From the NCBI GenBank assembly GCA_016748015.1, contig JAAOMT010000183.1, positions 871,840-923,699 of the forward strand: a stretch of 51,860 nt of DNA, written 5' to 3'. Every line of letters begins with the position of its first letter. The stretch's first letter is position 1. The notes below the pieces were generated by a model. That model ran no database searches and was not told the origin of the DNA. It saw nothing but the letters and a program-made list of their open reading frames with translations. This DNA comes from Geosiphon pyriformis. Its lineage: Eukaryota; Glomeromycota; Glomeromycetes; Archaeosporales; Geosiphonaceae. The position numbers and the translations under genes were made by a program. Positions 34,777 to 45,159 of this stretch are shown piece after piece.

Positions 34777-35967
34777 ATGATTTACACAATCCCAGAAGAA
34801 GAACCAATCAGCAGCTGTGCATCAGAATTGGAATCAGTTTTTAATCCCAATTCAAACTCCAACAATGATGATAACAAAAACACTGGTTCTAGCTCCACTC
34901 AATATGGCAATGAAGATATCAATGATTCAGACTCCAATTCAAACCCCAAAATATACATTGTGCTTTCTGATCTCTCTAAGGAGCAGGAACTCAAGTGGTA
35001 TAGTGACAATAATGAAGATATCATGCCAGAATGTGTGCATGATACCAATGCAGGGTTTAATCTGAAATATCCAGAAAAAGAAGCCATTAAATTGAAACCA
35101 AATTCGTGCACATGTATTGATCTCAAAATAGCTCTGGAAATTCCAGCAACAACTATGATTCAATTAGCATCTAGGAGTAGTTTAGCAAAAAAAGGAATCA
35201 ACATCAGGGAAGGAATAATTGATGCAGAATACATAGGAAATATTATCACCATGTTACAAAATGACTCAGAAAAGGCCTATATTATAGAGCCAAATGAAAA
35301 GATAGCACAGACAATATTTTTACCTCTGGTAAAAATAGCTCAATTAGTTTCAGTGAGAAAGAGAGAAGAACTAAGTATAACAGTTAAAAAGATACAGGGA
35401 TTTGGATCAATGGGTAGAATAGATGTACCAGTCAATATGACAGAGAAAAAAATTGTTGACAAAGGAGAAATTATCTCAATCCATCAATCAATTTCTATTT
35501 TACCATATGACCAATATATATTAGCCATAAAAAAAGAAGTAAAGGATCAAGCTCAATTGTTTGAAGCAAAAATCACCATTTGTAAATCAGAAGAAATTAA
35601 ACTCACTAATCTGTACATATCAGCCAAAAGTCCCAAAAACATCAAAATCTCTATCTACAACACAACGGAAAATGTCATTGAAATACCAAAAAAAACTATC
35701 ATTGGATATTTAACCACCAACATTGAAGATCAACCACTGAACCACATTCCAGATTTTCCACAACTTTGTGGATATGTAGACATTACATCACAAACCATCT
35801 ATGGACAAAGTAAATGTTATCTGTTCCAACCAGAACAATTGGAACAGATAATCATGAGGAATCTAGACCCACTTCAACAGATGCAACTCAAGATGTTACT
35901 CAACAATTTCAATAATATTTTTGCTAGTGAAAACAAATTTGGCCAAACCAACATTATCCAGCATTAG
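34777..35967 (+). pseudogene. pol: TE-B dUTPase and linker to reverse transcriptase
   Basis: A 396-codon open piece. After an acidic, Ser/Asn-rich linker, the trimeric dUTPase fold runs 35041-35418: motif I NAGFNLKYP, motif II ASRSSLAKKG, motif III GIIDAEYIGNI (catalytic Asp and Tyr kept), motif IV EKIAQTIFLPL, motif V GFGSMGR. The RG of motif V is not evident, so activity is doubtful. dUTPase converts dUTP to dUMP and would limit uracil in the cDNA. Residues after 35420 form a linker with an LPxYDQYILAIKKE segment shared in position with TE-D, ending just before the reverse transcriptase. Confidence 0.85.
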
Positions 35968-36789
35968 ATCAAAACTGGAGATGCAATGCCAATTAAACAA
36001 AAAACATACAGAGTACCACCAGCTAGCCATGAGATCATTTGTCAAAAAATCAATTAAATGCTTAACAATAGGCTAATTTAGCCATCAATGAGTTTATGGT
36101 CATCACCAGTAGTACTAATCTGAAAGAAGAATGGAAAGATCCATTTTTGTGTAGATTATTGAAAGTTAAATGGAGTAATTAAAAGTAATAGCTATCCAAC
36201 TCCAAAAATCCAAAAACTATTTGACGCTTTTGGAGAAAATAAATGGTTTTCAATATTAGATTTAAATAGTAGTTACTAACAAGTAGCCATGGATCCAGCC
36301 GACAAAGAAAAAACAGCATTTACCACAAGAAAAAGAAATTTTGAGTTTGAAGTCATGCCATTTGGCTTGATAAATGCTCTGACAACATTCCAATGGCTCA
36401 TGAAAATTGTCTATACTGGATTACTATGGAAATCAGTAGTTGTATACTTAGATGACACCAATGTGTTCTCAAAAACATTTGATGATCATTTGCATCATCT
36501 CCAACAAGTATTTAAAAAGTTAAGAAGAGCTGGATTGAAACTAAATGCAACTAAATGTTTCTTTGGAAAAACTGAACTCAAGTTTTTGGGACATGTGATG
36601 AGCAAAGATGGAATCAAAACAGATCCAGACAAGATTGAAGTAGTTAAAAACTTTTCAGTACCAACCAACTTGTCAGAACTAAGGGCATTTTTGGAATTTG
36701 CAGACTATTATTGCCATATCATCAAGAATTTTTCTAAATTAGCCCAGCCACTTCACTATCTACAAACCAAAAATGTGAAGTATAAATAG
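35968..36789 (+). pseudogene. pol: TE-B reverse transcriptase
   Basis: Gypsy-type reverse transcriptase, N-terminal part broken by TAA, TAG and TGA where TE-D has Gln, Arg or other codons. The intact 166-codon part (36289-36789) holds VMPFGLINALTTFQ, the catalytic YLDDTNVF with the Asp pair at 36451-36456, the LKLNATKCFFGKTELKFLGH block and the thumb (TNLSELRAFLEFADYYCHI). It would copy element RNA into DNA from the tRNA primer. Confidence 0.9.
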
Positions 36790-37240
36790 ACCAAAGCTCA
36801 ACAAGAAGTATTTGACACATTAAGAAGAAAGCTTATCCAAGCTTCAGTATTAATGTATTCAGATCACAGCAAACCATTCATAATCACTACTAATGCATTA
36901 GGCCAAGCATTAGGAGCCGTACTATCACAAAAAAAACCAAATGGAAGAGAACATCCAGTAGCTTATGGTAGTAAAAGCTTAAGCCCAGCTAAAAAAAATT
37001 ATAAAACTTCAGCATTAGAGCACTTAGCTATCTATTGGTCTGTCACCAAATAGAAAGAATACTTGAACCAAAAGTTTAATGTTTATACAGACCACAAAGG
37101 ATTGACTTCAATCCAGAAACAAAAATTTGGAAACAATTATCATGTGAGATAGAAAATAGTACTATTATCATATACATTTACAGTACACTATAAAAAGAGA
37201 AAAGACAATGGAAATGCTAATGGATTGTCATGAATAAGAC
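36790..37240 (+). pseudogene. pol: TE-B RNase H domain
   Basis: Same frame as the reverse transcriptase after a TAG at a Trp position. Recognisable words: FIITTNALGQALGAVLSQ (the first catalytic position is Asn where Asp is usual), HPVAYGSKSLSPAKKNY, SALEHLAIYWSVTK and FNVYTDHKGLTSI. Stops follow at about 37051 and 37149. Confidence 0.8.
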
Positions 37241-37278
37241 AAATCTAAAAACATTTCAACCCAAAAATATAACAAAAG

Positions 37279-38530
37279 ATGAATATACAAAAATACCAAC
37301 AACTTCAACATTATATAAATACCCAATTATTCAAGAAAAAATTATCTCAAAAAGAACAAAACAACATAAAACAGCAATCAAAATATTTCATCAATCATCA
37401 AAATATACTTTACCAGAAAAACAGAAGAAACCCAGACCAACCAACCAGAGTAATTACAGAATCAGAAAAAGAAACAATATTGTTCAACATGCACTCAGAC
37501 CCAACAGCAGGACATTTTCATAAAGAAGCAACTATAGAAAGAACCAGAAAGAGATACTATTGGCCATTAATGTATCCAGACATCATTCAATATGTCCAAA
37601 ATTGTGATGCTTGCCAAAAAAGAGGAGGAGCGAGACCAAATGAACCCATTAAGACCAATCAAAGTGGGACAACCATTTGATCAAATTGGAATTAATCTAG
37701 TCAGACCATTAACACTCACCAGCAGAGGCAATAGATATATTGCAGTAGTCATGGACTATCTTAAAAAATAGCCAGAAGCAAAAGCCATTTAAAGAGCAGA
37801 TGCAGAATTTGTTGCCAAATTTGTTCATCAAGATTTGATCTGTTAATATAAATGTTCAAAAGAACTACTATCAGATCAAGGAACTCACTTTGTGAATAGA
37901 ACATTAGCAGAATTAAGTCAAAGATTTGGAATCAAAAGACCATTATCATCACCATACTATCCACAAACAAATGGTTTAGTTGAAAGATTCAATAGAACAT
38001 TGTGTAAAACAATAGCCAAAATCAGCCAAGAAAACCAGGACGAATGAGATTTAATCATATCATCAGTATTATTTCCTTATCAGACAATAAAGCAAAACAC
38101 TACACAAGCAACACTATTTGAATTAGTATATGATAGAACAGCAACATTATCAGTGGAAATAGAAGTCAAAACATATCCAACAGAACCAATAACAGAAGAA
38201 AATTTCCAAAGAACATTGTTAAAAAAAACATATAACTTAATGGAGACACTAAAAAACACACAGCAAAGAGCAGCTAATAGCATCCAAAAGTCACAAGAAA
38301 AACAAAAAAAAAGACATAATAACCAATTACCAAAGAAACCAGTTGAATTCAAGATTGGAGACAAAGTACTTTTACATCGTACTAAAGTGGAAAAACAATA
38401 GAGTAGAAAATTTGATCCCAAATGGGACAGACCATTTTACATAGAAAAAATTCTAGAAAATGGAGCTTATAAATTAAGGTTGAACAACAAAATCTTAACC
38501 AAAGCAGCACATGGTGATTGACTAAAACAA
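37279..38530 (+). pseudogene. pol: TE-B integrase, frameshifted
   Basis: The zinc-binding HHCC part (HSDPTAGHFHKEATIERT ... NCDACQKRG, about 37485-37625) is in the pol frame. Between about 37630 and 37665 the frame slips by one and the catalytic core continues: Asp at 37679 (PFDQIGINLV), Asp at 37874 (LLSDQGTHFVN), Glu at 37982 (NGLVERFNRT), giving D,D(35)E as in Ty3/Gypsy. The C-terminal part has a GPY/F-like module (DPKWDRPFYIEKILENGAYK) at about 38410. At least five stops are present. It would join cDNA to host DNA. Confidence 0.9.
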
Positions 38531-38570
38531 ATATTATTATACAGCATTATCACTTATCAGTAATATTTTA

Positions 38571-39350
38571 CAATTAAGAGTACAGAAGATACTAGTTCAA
38601 CCAGATGAGATTCTATGAGATCTGGAACCAATCATAATCATTGGACCAAACACATAAAATTGAACAATAAAAAGAGTATATAAAGACATGATAAACATGA
38701 CAAAAAACTTCAGAAAAATGGAAATTACTGACAATATCCACTCACTAGCACAACAACTCTTCCAATTAATTCAATAACAGAATATAGAAATTACTATTAA
38801 TCAATAAACCATTCAATACCAAAATACCAGAAAAATACCCAAATACAAAATTCAAAGAAAAATAGAAAACACTATTGACAAAATGATTCTGAAAATAAAA
38901 TTAGCAATAAAAAAACCAACAAATGTCACCACATATCAAGAGTTGACCAAAGAAACTTGGAAATAGTGGATACACAAATTTTCAAGAAACTTTTGTTATT
39001 TTCACTTGAGAAGACACTTGAATATTCAGAACTTATACACAAATAAGACAAAACAATTATTTGACACAACAATACTGCAACAACTGGAACAATTTGTGGA
39101 AAAGAATAATCTAACAACACAAGCAAGAGCTATTTATCAATTGTATGCTAGATTCCAAGACAAATTAGAAATTTTACTTAATTTGGAAATAAACTTCATT
39201 ACAGTTAACCAAATAAGAAAAATAACTAACATCCAATTTAAAGAATTACAGAACAAAATAACTCAAATAATTCTCAAAAAAAAAGTTCAAGAAATACTCA
39301 AAAACAGAGAATTAGAGTTAGAAGATTTGGAAAATTTTGATGGAGCTTAA
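38571..39350 (+). pseudogene. TE-B third coding region after integrase
   Basis: About 260 codons in a frame different from integrase, broken by six stops, all of kinds explained by C-to-T or G-to-A, ending at TAA a few bases before the polypurine tract. Last intact piece: 114 codons at 39006-39350. It is Lys/Gln/Ile-rich and predicted helical (RAIYQLYARFQDKLEILLNL). The matching region of TE-D (50369-50880) shares position, an ...LYERKLKLTTANLTKEAI... versus ...LYTNKTKQLFDTTILQQL... alignment, and RAxxxLYxxF. No envelope features (signal peptide, transmembrane helix) are visible. Function unknown. Confidence 0.65.
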
Positions 39351-39354
39351 TATT

Positions 39355-39365
39355 AAAGAAGAAAA
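39355..39365 (+). promoter_or_regulatory. polypurine tract of TE-B
   Basis: AAAGAAGAAAA ends three bases before the 3' LTR and would prime plus-strand synthesis. TE-D has GAAGAGGAGA at the same place. Confidence 0.65.
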
Positions 39366-39368
39366 TAA

Positions 39369-40250
39369 TGTTACTCATAAAATATAGGAAGCATATATTA
39401 GCATAAATTAGCCAATCAAAAATAACTGTAGTAAATGTGGAATTCCAAGATTTTTCTCAAAAAGAATTGCAGGATTCCAGGAATTTCAGGATTCTTATAC
39501 AAGAAATCGCAAAATTCCAGAATTCTATGATTCCTCTCAAGAAAAATTGCAGGATTCCTGAAATTCCAGGATTTCTGATAAAAGGAATTGAAGAATCAAA
39601 GAATCTTAATTATGTATATATAGCAGTAGTATTAGAAAGAGAAAAGACAGAATCCATTAGTTAGAGACCTTCCAGTTTAGATCTAATCTAAGCAACCTTC
39701 CGTTTACAAATATTAATAAATAATTATTCACTATCTCAATCCATTCTCCATTATCAACACTTTATGTTGATAGTAATTGATACTTAACTACACTGGAACA
39801 ATAGCTCTTGATCATGACTATTGACAAAATACTAACTTGTAATTGTTTTTGTTTATGCTTTATTTTTTTTTATTTTTTTTTATTTCTTTTGTGCTTCTTT
39901 TGGTTAACTAATTGGTTAAAAATTAAAGCACTGAGTTATAGATGTCATAGAGACTGGTAAAAGACCTGTGAAACAAGAGTAAAACACTCATAGATTTGAG
40001 AATAGCTTACCAGAAAGATTACTAGCCATTATGCTGACAAAGAAATTTAATGGAATTGTAATTCTGGAAGGCTACTGAAAACAACTATTAAATCTCTGTT
40101 TATTATACAAAGAACTCAACACCAAAATCTTCAAAACAACCAAAACCTTCAGAACAACTAAACCTTCAGATATCAACAAGAATATATTAATTGAGCACCA
40201 AGTTATAGATTTGTTATTTGCTTTGAGACCCCAAATAATTACCTGTAACA
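39369..40250 (+). repeat. TE-B 3' LTR
   Basis: 882 bp, TGTTACTCAT ... ACCTGTAACA. U3 carries attcc-type 40-bp repeats (the words ending ...TGC/...CGC fall at 39470, 39510 and 39550), unlike the 5' LTR. TATATATA is at 39615-39622, the hairpin TATCAACA-CTTTA-TGTTGATA at 39752-39772 and CAATAG...CTATTG at 39799-39823. It ends abruptly against TE-C. Confidence 0.9.
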
Positions 40251-40860
40251 GTACCTGCTACTTTGGTATTGGCCATTTGCCAGATCTCATCTTTGTTATG
40301 TGAGTAACCATTTAAGCAAGAAATCACTTGGTGCCATGCAGCTGTAATAGGTGTTCCACAACTTACTCAGTCATTAATAAGAATTGTGTATTGACATAAT
40401 GCATTGTATGTTTTTTCTTGACCAAAAATGTTGTTCCATATTTCTTTGTCAAACAGTTGTTTGTCACAAGTGAGACATGGTTTATTGTCCTACTTGTCTT
40501 GTCATTTTGGGTAACTGTAGCATTCACAGTAATATGATTTACAATAGTAATAAGTTTGCATCCAGTAGTTTTTGTCGGGTGCAACTCAAGCTCCCATGAA
40601 GGACAACTTTTTTTTATAGTTCTTGCACTTAAGTGGAATGTAGGGTGGCTTTGGTCTGGTGTCAGTTGAATAAAAACTTCCTCAGCCACTGGTAATTTCA
40701 TTGGTAGTATCTTCTTGTGACTTATCTTCTTTTTTTCTTTTTTCTTTGTCATCTCAAGACAGTATTGGTGGTAATTTATTGTGGTCAATATCAGCCCATG
40801 AAACTTGATAGGCTTTTCAGATAGATTTCTTCTCTTTTTTCTCAAATTCAATTAGTGGTG
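40251..40860 (-). pseudogene. TE-C Cys-rich spacer domain, 3' truncated
   Basis: In the pol frame the minus strand reads YIPLKCKNYKKKLSFMGA, a CLTCDKQLFDKEIWNNIFGQ stretch, and near 40350-40260 the NDxVSCGTPITAAWHQ and SCLNGYSHNKDEIWQ stretches, each alignable with both TE-B and TE-D. The first CxxC has become CxxY. A 162-codon open piece exists in another frame but does not carry these matches. It ends at the junction with the TE-B LTR. Confidence 0.6.
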
Positions 40861-41557
40861 TGGTTATAGTGGTCTTGAAGTGTTCACAGGTAGCTGGTAC
40901 TTTAGTATGTTATCCATTTTGGCTAATCTGTAGCTTCTGAGTGTTTCAATTAAGCATGGTGTTGATTTTAGACAACCAGTTATTACCAACAAAAGCTTGG
41001 TACTAGGTGGCTTCCATGACTAAAATCTTGATTGGTACAATAATACCATTAACTTCAATAGGAAAATTATTGATTTTGCCAATTGGAGTTTTGGTAGCTT
41101 TATTAGCAGTAATAATTTTAGTGCTGACAGTGCAATCAATTTGGTGACTTAATTGGTTCATAAGTTATCATGTGATAATGCTGCCTGCTGAACCACTGTT
41201 TAGGATTAGCTTGATGACCTGTCTATTAATCTTGGTGTCAGTGTACATAGCAGTAATGGTTTTTGTATCAAGAGCAACTTTACTAAAAAGAGGGGTTTTA
41301 GTTGGTCTCTTAATTTCAAAGGGAAAAATGGCTGCTAATAATTTGTCATCAGTGATGATGGCTGGAGATATGTTGTTGTTGATCATTTGCTTTGAAGAGG
41401 TTTCCAGATTGTTGGTTGAGACATCTTCTGGAATAACCAGGAGACTCAAATAGTTCTGAGAACTCAGATTTTGGTTGTACATATTTCCCAAATTTCTGAG
41501 ATGTGATCTTAAAGCATAGTTGAATGAACTGGAGATTAATTGATAAACAACCATCAC
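40861..41557 (-). pseudogene. pol: TE-C protease domain with active-site Asp changed to Asn
   Basis: An open piece at 41557-41168 contains LAAIFPFEIK and LILNSGSAGSIIT. The catalytic Asp position (41200-41198) is AAC, Asn, against GAC in TE-B and TE-D. A TGA follows the motif. Downstream words KTPIGKINNFPIEVNGIIVP and VLVMEAT-like copies match the other elements. Protease activity is excluded in this copy. Confidence 0.8.
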
Positions 41558-41799
41558 TGATTTCCAGTTTTGCTGAACAATTCTTAGTCTTTGGTTTCCA
41601 GATAATGTCTGGGTTAGATTTTGTGGTGGTGTTTAAATTTGTTGAGATTGATATATTACTTACAGCTGTGGTTGGTAAATAACTGGTGCTGGAATTTAAT
41701 AAATTGGGGTTTGGTAAATTGGTTGCTGTGCTATTTGAGTGTAATGTGGATGATAGTGATCTTGATTTGGATAGTGATTTAAAGTTTGAAATCTGCAAT

Positions 41800-41922
41800 T
41801 AGAGTTTTGATATTGATTCTCCGACCATAATTGATTGCAATATGTCTTGCAATTAGCTTTGAGATAATCTTATTTACCACAGTTGTGGCAAATACATGTC
41901 TCTTGCTGCCACAGCTGATTGG

Positions 41923-41973
<51 letters not shown>

Positions 41974-43346
41974 GTGACTAATTTTGGAAGCAATTTGTAT
42001 TTCCTGAATTATTATGTCATTGTGAAGATTGATAAATTGCTCAATTGTTAATTAAGTAGTCTTCTAGTTTCTGATTAATTGAATTACTGAATTGTTTCAA
42101 TTTGGAATCCAATTCAAATGATCTGTTCATTACTAGATTTACAGTTTGAATATGATTGGTTTTGAGTTTGGCTGCTTCAAAATCTCTAGCTTGGGTAACT
42201 GTTGCTTGAAGGTTGGCTGAATATAATGGATGTACTCATTACAGGATACTACTGCATAATCCATAAATAAATTGAATTAAGATTTGGGCTATGATAAAAT
42301 AATTAGTGTTGATGGCTTGGATTTGATGCAAGTTCCTGTAAAAGTATCCTAGGTAAGTAGTGACTGCTTCAGTTTCTTCTTGTTTGATAGTAGTGAAGAT
42401 ATTGGCCAAGCAATTAATACTATTATTGTTGCTAAAATATCTCAAAAATTCAACTTTGAACGTGTTGAAATTTTGAGATTTGTTGGCCAAGCTTTGATAT
42501 CATGAATCTGTGGTATCCTGAAAGAAGTATGAGATGGCTTAGAGTGCTCTGGTGTCATTCCATTTGTTGGCTGCAATGGCTTTTTTCATATTATTTAACC
42601 ATACTTGTATGTCATCTTTTTTACTGGTGAATTTTTCAATCTTGGTGATTGGTGTGTATGCCATTTGTTGTAGTGGTTGTTAAAATGATTGTTGTGATTG
42701 TTGTTAAAGTGATACTTATGATTTTGAAATCTGGTAGAAGTGATGGTGATTGAAATTCTGAGGGCATTGGTAATTGTGACTTAAATTCTTCAAAATATTT
42801 GCCATAGGTTCTTAATAGGTTGGTTTTTGATTGTTTACTTTAAAATAGTATTTATGCCAATAGTGTCTTTGCATTTAATGTGGACATGTCTGCTAATAAA
42901 ATATTGATGGTGCTTTCAGGTGTGTAATGATATGATGAATGAGTTGGTGATTTGACTTTTGTTTTCTTCCAAGTAAGTGGTTGTATTTTTTGAGATGTTA
43001 CTGCTAGTGTCTGTAGTTTTCCTTTACCTTTGGTTATGTAAGTAATGAAATATTTTTGTTGAGTGTGATGTTCAATTTCTTTATTGATTTTAATGAGAAT
43101 TGCTGTGAAATTATGATTTGTTGGTAGGCTAGTGTTTTGAATTAGTTTGTTGTAAAAATTTTTTTTTGTTAAGTCAGTTTCTATTAGTACTTCTAACAAA
43201 TATAAGATTTTTTTATTGATGTAGAAGTTAAAAGCAGATTTTGCTAATAAGTGATTGTGGGTTAATCCCAAGTGTTGACAATAATGCTAAAATAAGGATT
43301 TGGCAAATCCTAAATGGTTTGTCCCTGTTCTTTCTGATTCTGCCAT
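41800..43346 (-). pseudogene. gag: TE-C gag region
   Basis: Starts ATG at 43346 (MAESERTGTNHLGFAKSLF, then TAG at codon 20 where TE-B has CAA) and continues LGLTHNHLLAKSAFNFYINK, matching TE-B 31030 onward. A 139-codon piece (43271-42852) is open. The capsid-like domain is at 42490-42239 (FKVEFLRYFSNNNSINCLAN) in another frame, so at least one indel occurred between. It ends in a decayed zinc knuckle and Tyr/Gln/Pro-rich tail. Confidence 0.75.
41923..41971 (+). repeat. (AAT)n microsatellite inside TE-C gag
   Basis: About 16 AAT units lie immediately upstream (in element sense) of the zinc-knuckle region, in a place where TE-B has no such tract. A small remnant of the knuckle (CICHNCGK-like) is readable at 41870-41905. 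Confidence 0.95.
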
Positions 43347-43390
43347 TTTTGAATGGTTGTTTGTTGGTGCAGATTCTCTGTAGAATTATA

Positions 43391-43409
43391 CCTTACAGAA
43401 AACACCAAA
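43391..43409 (-). promoter_or_regulatory. primer-binding site of TE-C
   Basis: On the minus strand TTTGGTGTTTTCTGTAAGG follows the LTR end, the same as TE-B with CTCC changed to TTTT, consistent with C-to-T decay. Confidence 0.65.
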
Positions 43410-44132
43410 TGTTATAGCTAATTATTTGGGTAATTGGAGTAAATAACAAACTCATAACTTGGTACTCAATAACTAATATGATTGATGATATCTGAAAGTT
43501 AGTTGTATCTGAAGGTTTTGGGTTGAGTTCTTTGTATAATAGACAGAAATTCAATAGTTGTTTTATCTATGGCCTCTCAGAATCACAATTCTATCAATTC
43601 TTTTCTTGGCTTAGTGGCCAGCAATTTTCTGGTAAATAATCCTTAAATTCATGTGTCTATCTTTCTGCAGAAGTCTTTTACTAAGCAATCTTTGATGTCA
43701 ATAACTCAGCACTTAATTCTTAAGAAATTTAGTGAATTATTAACAAAATTATAACAAAAATAAAAGAAAATAAAATAAAAAAAATTTAAGCCAAGGCAAT
43801 ACAAGTTAGTATTTTATCAATAGCCATGATCAAGAGCTATTGTTTCTGTGCAGTTTTAAGTCTCAATTACTATTGACATTTAAAGTTGATAGTGAGCAAT
43901 TAGATTTGAGATGCTGAATAAATATATTTATTAATATTTGGAATGATATAAGTTCTAATAAAGAAATTATAACTAATAAATTTTTTGTTTGGCAGTTTTG
44001 TTTTTTTTTGCTTCTAATGTTGCTGCTATATATACATATTTTCTAGTTTTACAGAATTGCTTTGGATTGTCTATTCTTGCTAGCTATCACTTTGTTTTCT
44101 TACATTATAACTAATTATCTTATGTTATAACA
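43410..44132 (-). repeat. TE-C 5' LTR
   Basis: About 720 bp. R-U5 aligns with the TE-B LTRs (AACTCAGCACTTAATT, CTATTGACATTTAAAGTTGATAG hairpin zone at 43862-43886, CAATAG...CTATTG at 43819-43843). U3 lacks both kinds of 40-bp repeat and ends in short TTATT-type repeats like the TE-A LTR. Only three bases separate it from the TE-D LTR. Confidence 0.7.
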
Positions 44133-44135
44133 CGT

Positions 44136-45114
44136 TGTTACCAGATGAAATTAGAGATATTATTTAGCATAAAATTATCTTATAATTCCTATTATTAATT
44201 AGCATATATTATCATTTTTGATCACTTATTATATTAGCAAAAATGTCCGAAATTATCATTTAATTAATAACCCAAATTGTATACAACACTAATATAACTT
44301 AATTGCGATGATCAATCATGCAATACTCCGAACTATGTAACATTCAAAAAGTTTGTCAAAATTTGTAGAAATTTGCCAAAATAATTGATAGTTCACCGAA
44401 ATATCTAATAGTTCGCCGAAATAACTTATAGTTTGCCGAAATGTATCTTTAGTTCAGCAAAATTATAGAAAATAGCAAAGTTTAAGTTTATAGAATAGTG
44501 TTACAACAAGTTGTATAAAAGAAAAGCTTCTCTTTTCGAGAAAATATATCTTACTTTAGATTTATCTCTTAAAAACTGTCCTATACACACAAAAAAAAAT
44601 AAATATTAAATAATTCGAAAAAACCAAATTCTTTAATTATTGTATTTGGAAAAATCTCCAAAACCCAACTAACATTTTGAAATTGATTAGCTACCAATTT
44701 CAGTAAACTGTTAGTGACTCCAGGCCTGAATAGAAAACGTTTCCCTTGATAAAATTCTATTTCTTTTATATTTCTTTTATTTTCTTTTATTTTCTTATCA
44801 TAATCATTAGGGTAACCTACAGACAAGATTCCTGTAGAAAAATTGACTTTCATAGCAAAGTAACTACACATTTTTAGTGAGCTTCCAAACGAGCAATTCC
44901 TGGGAAAAAGTTGACATTTACTACAATGTAACTACATAAAGCAACTGGCACGGAATTGGCTATTCTACTCATAAGCCCAGCAAGTTCAAATTATAGGAGA
45001 TAATTTGAAGATAAATTCAGTTACTGGAGGTTCAACCACATCCAGAAAACGTGAATTCACAGCAAATAAGTATCAACAACATTACAGAAAAGAGACCAAA
45101 AACCTCCAGTAATA
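44136..45114 (+). repeat. TE-D 5' LTR
   Basis: 979 bp from TGTTACCAGA to CAGTAATA (decayed TAACA). It belongs to a different LTR family from TE-B apart from the terminal TGTTAC. A minus-strand open stretch of 96 codons (44871-44581) recurs shortened in the 3' LTR, but almost every difference changes the amino acid, so I do not call it a gene. Confidence 0.92.
44349..44465 (+). repeat. 20-bp tandem repeat in TE-D U3
   Basis: Five to six units of 20-22 bp with core AGTTCGCCGAAATA and variants. The same array is at 51101-51217 in the 3' LTR. CG sites in one LTR are often TG or CA in the other. Confidence 0.8.
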
Positions 45115-45116
45115 TT

Positions 45117-45132
45117 TGGTGCTCTCCCACGG
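45117..45132 (+). promoter_or_regulatory. primer-binding site of TE-D
   Basis: TGGTGCTCTCCCACGG, two bases after the LTR end, complementary to a tRNA 3' end reading ...GAGCACCA. Confidence 0.7.
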
Positions 45133-45159
45133 AAATAACACAGCAAAAACAACTTCAAA

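Larger units (their letters stand above)
30069..40250 (+). mobile_element. TE-B: Ty3/Gypsy element with Cys-rich, dUTPase and third coding regions
   Basis: About 10.2 kb bounded by two LTRs, with PBS and polypurine tract at the expected places. Gag, protease, Cys-rich domain, dUTPase, reverse transcriptase and RNase H follow in one frame from 31030 to about 37.2 kb. Integrase begins in that frame and continues in another from about 37.65 kb. A third coding region lies after integrase. More than twenty in-frame stops break the polyprotein, most of them TAA/TAG where TE-D has Gln or Trp. The LTRs differ in U3 and the flanks (GTGA left, GTAC right) do not match, so the copy looks recombinant. 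The D,D(35)E integrase and YLDD reverse transcriptase order place it in Ty3/Gypsy (Metaviridae). Confidence 0.93.
40251..44132 (-). mobile_element. TE-C: minus-strand Gypsy element truncated by TE-B
   Basis: Reading leftward: LTR (44132-43410), PBS (43409-43391), Gag, protease and the first half or more of the Cys-rich domain, then cut off at 40251 where the 3' LTR of TE-B begins. The last readable words (SCLNGYSHNKDEIWQMANTK) match TE-B VKCLDGCSYNDNKIW at 34450-34500. dUTPase, reverse transcriptase and integrase are missing and do not reappear left of TE-B. In-frame stops and frame changes occur throughout. Confidence 0.85.

Noticed and set aside
31030-39350. Reassigned stop codons (TAA/TAG as Gln, TGA as Trp)
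   Set aside because: GLT1 and NTF2 use the standard code and end at TAA with no internal stops. The stops in the elements are better explained by transitions.
44581-44871. Minus-strand 96-codon ORF in the TE-D 5' LTR, recurring at 51622-51383
   Set aside because: The two LTR copies differ almost only at sites that change the amino acid, and the second copy is shortened. That is what an untranslated repeat would show.
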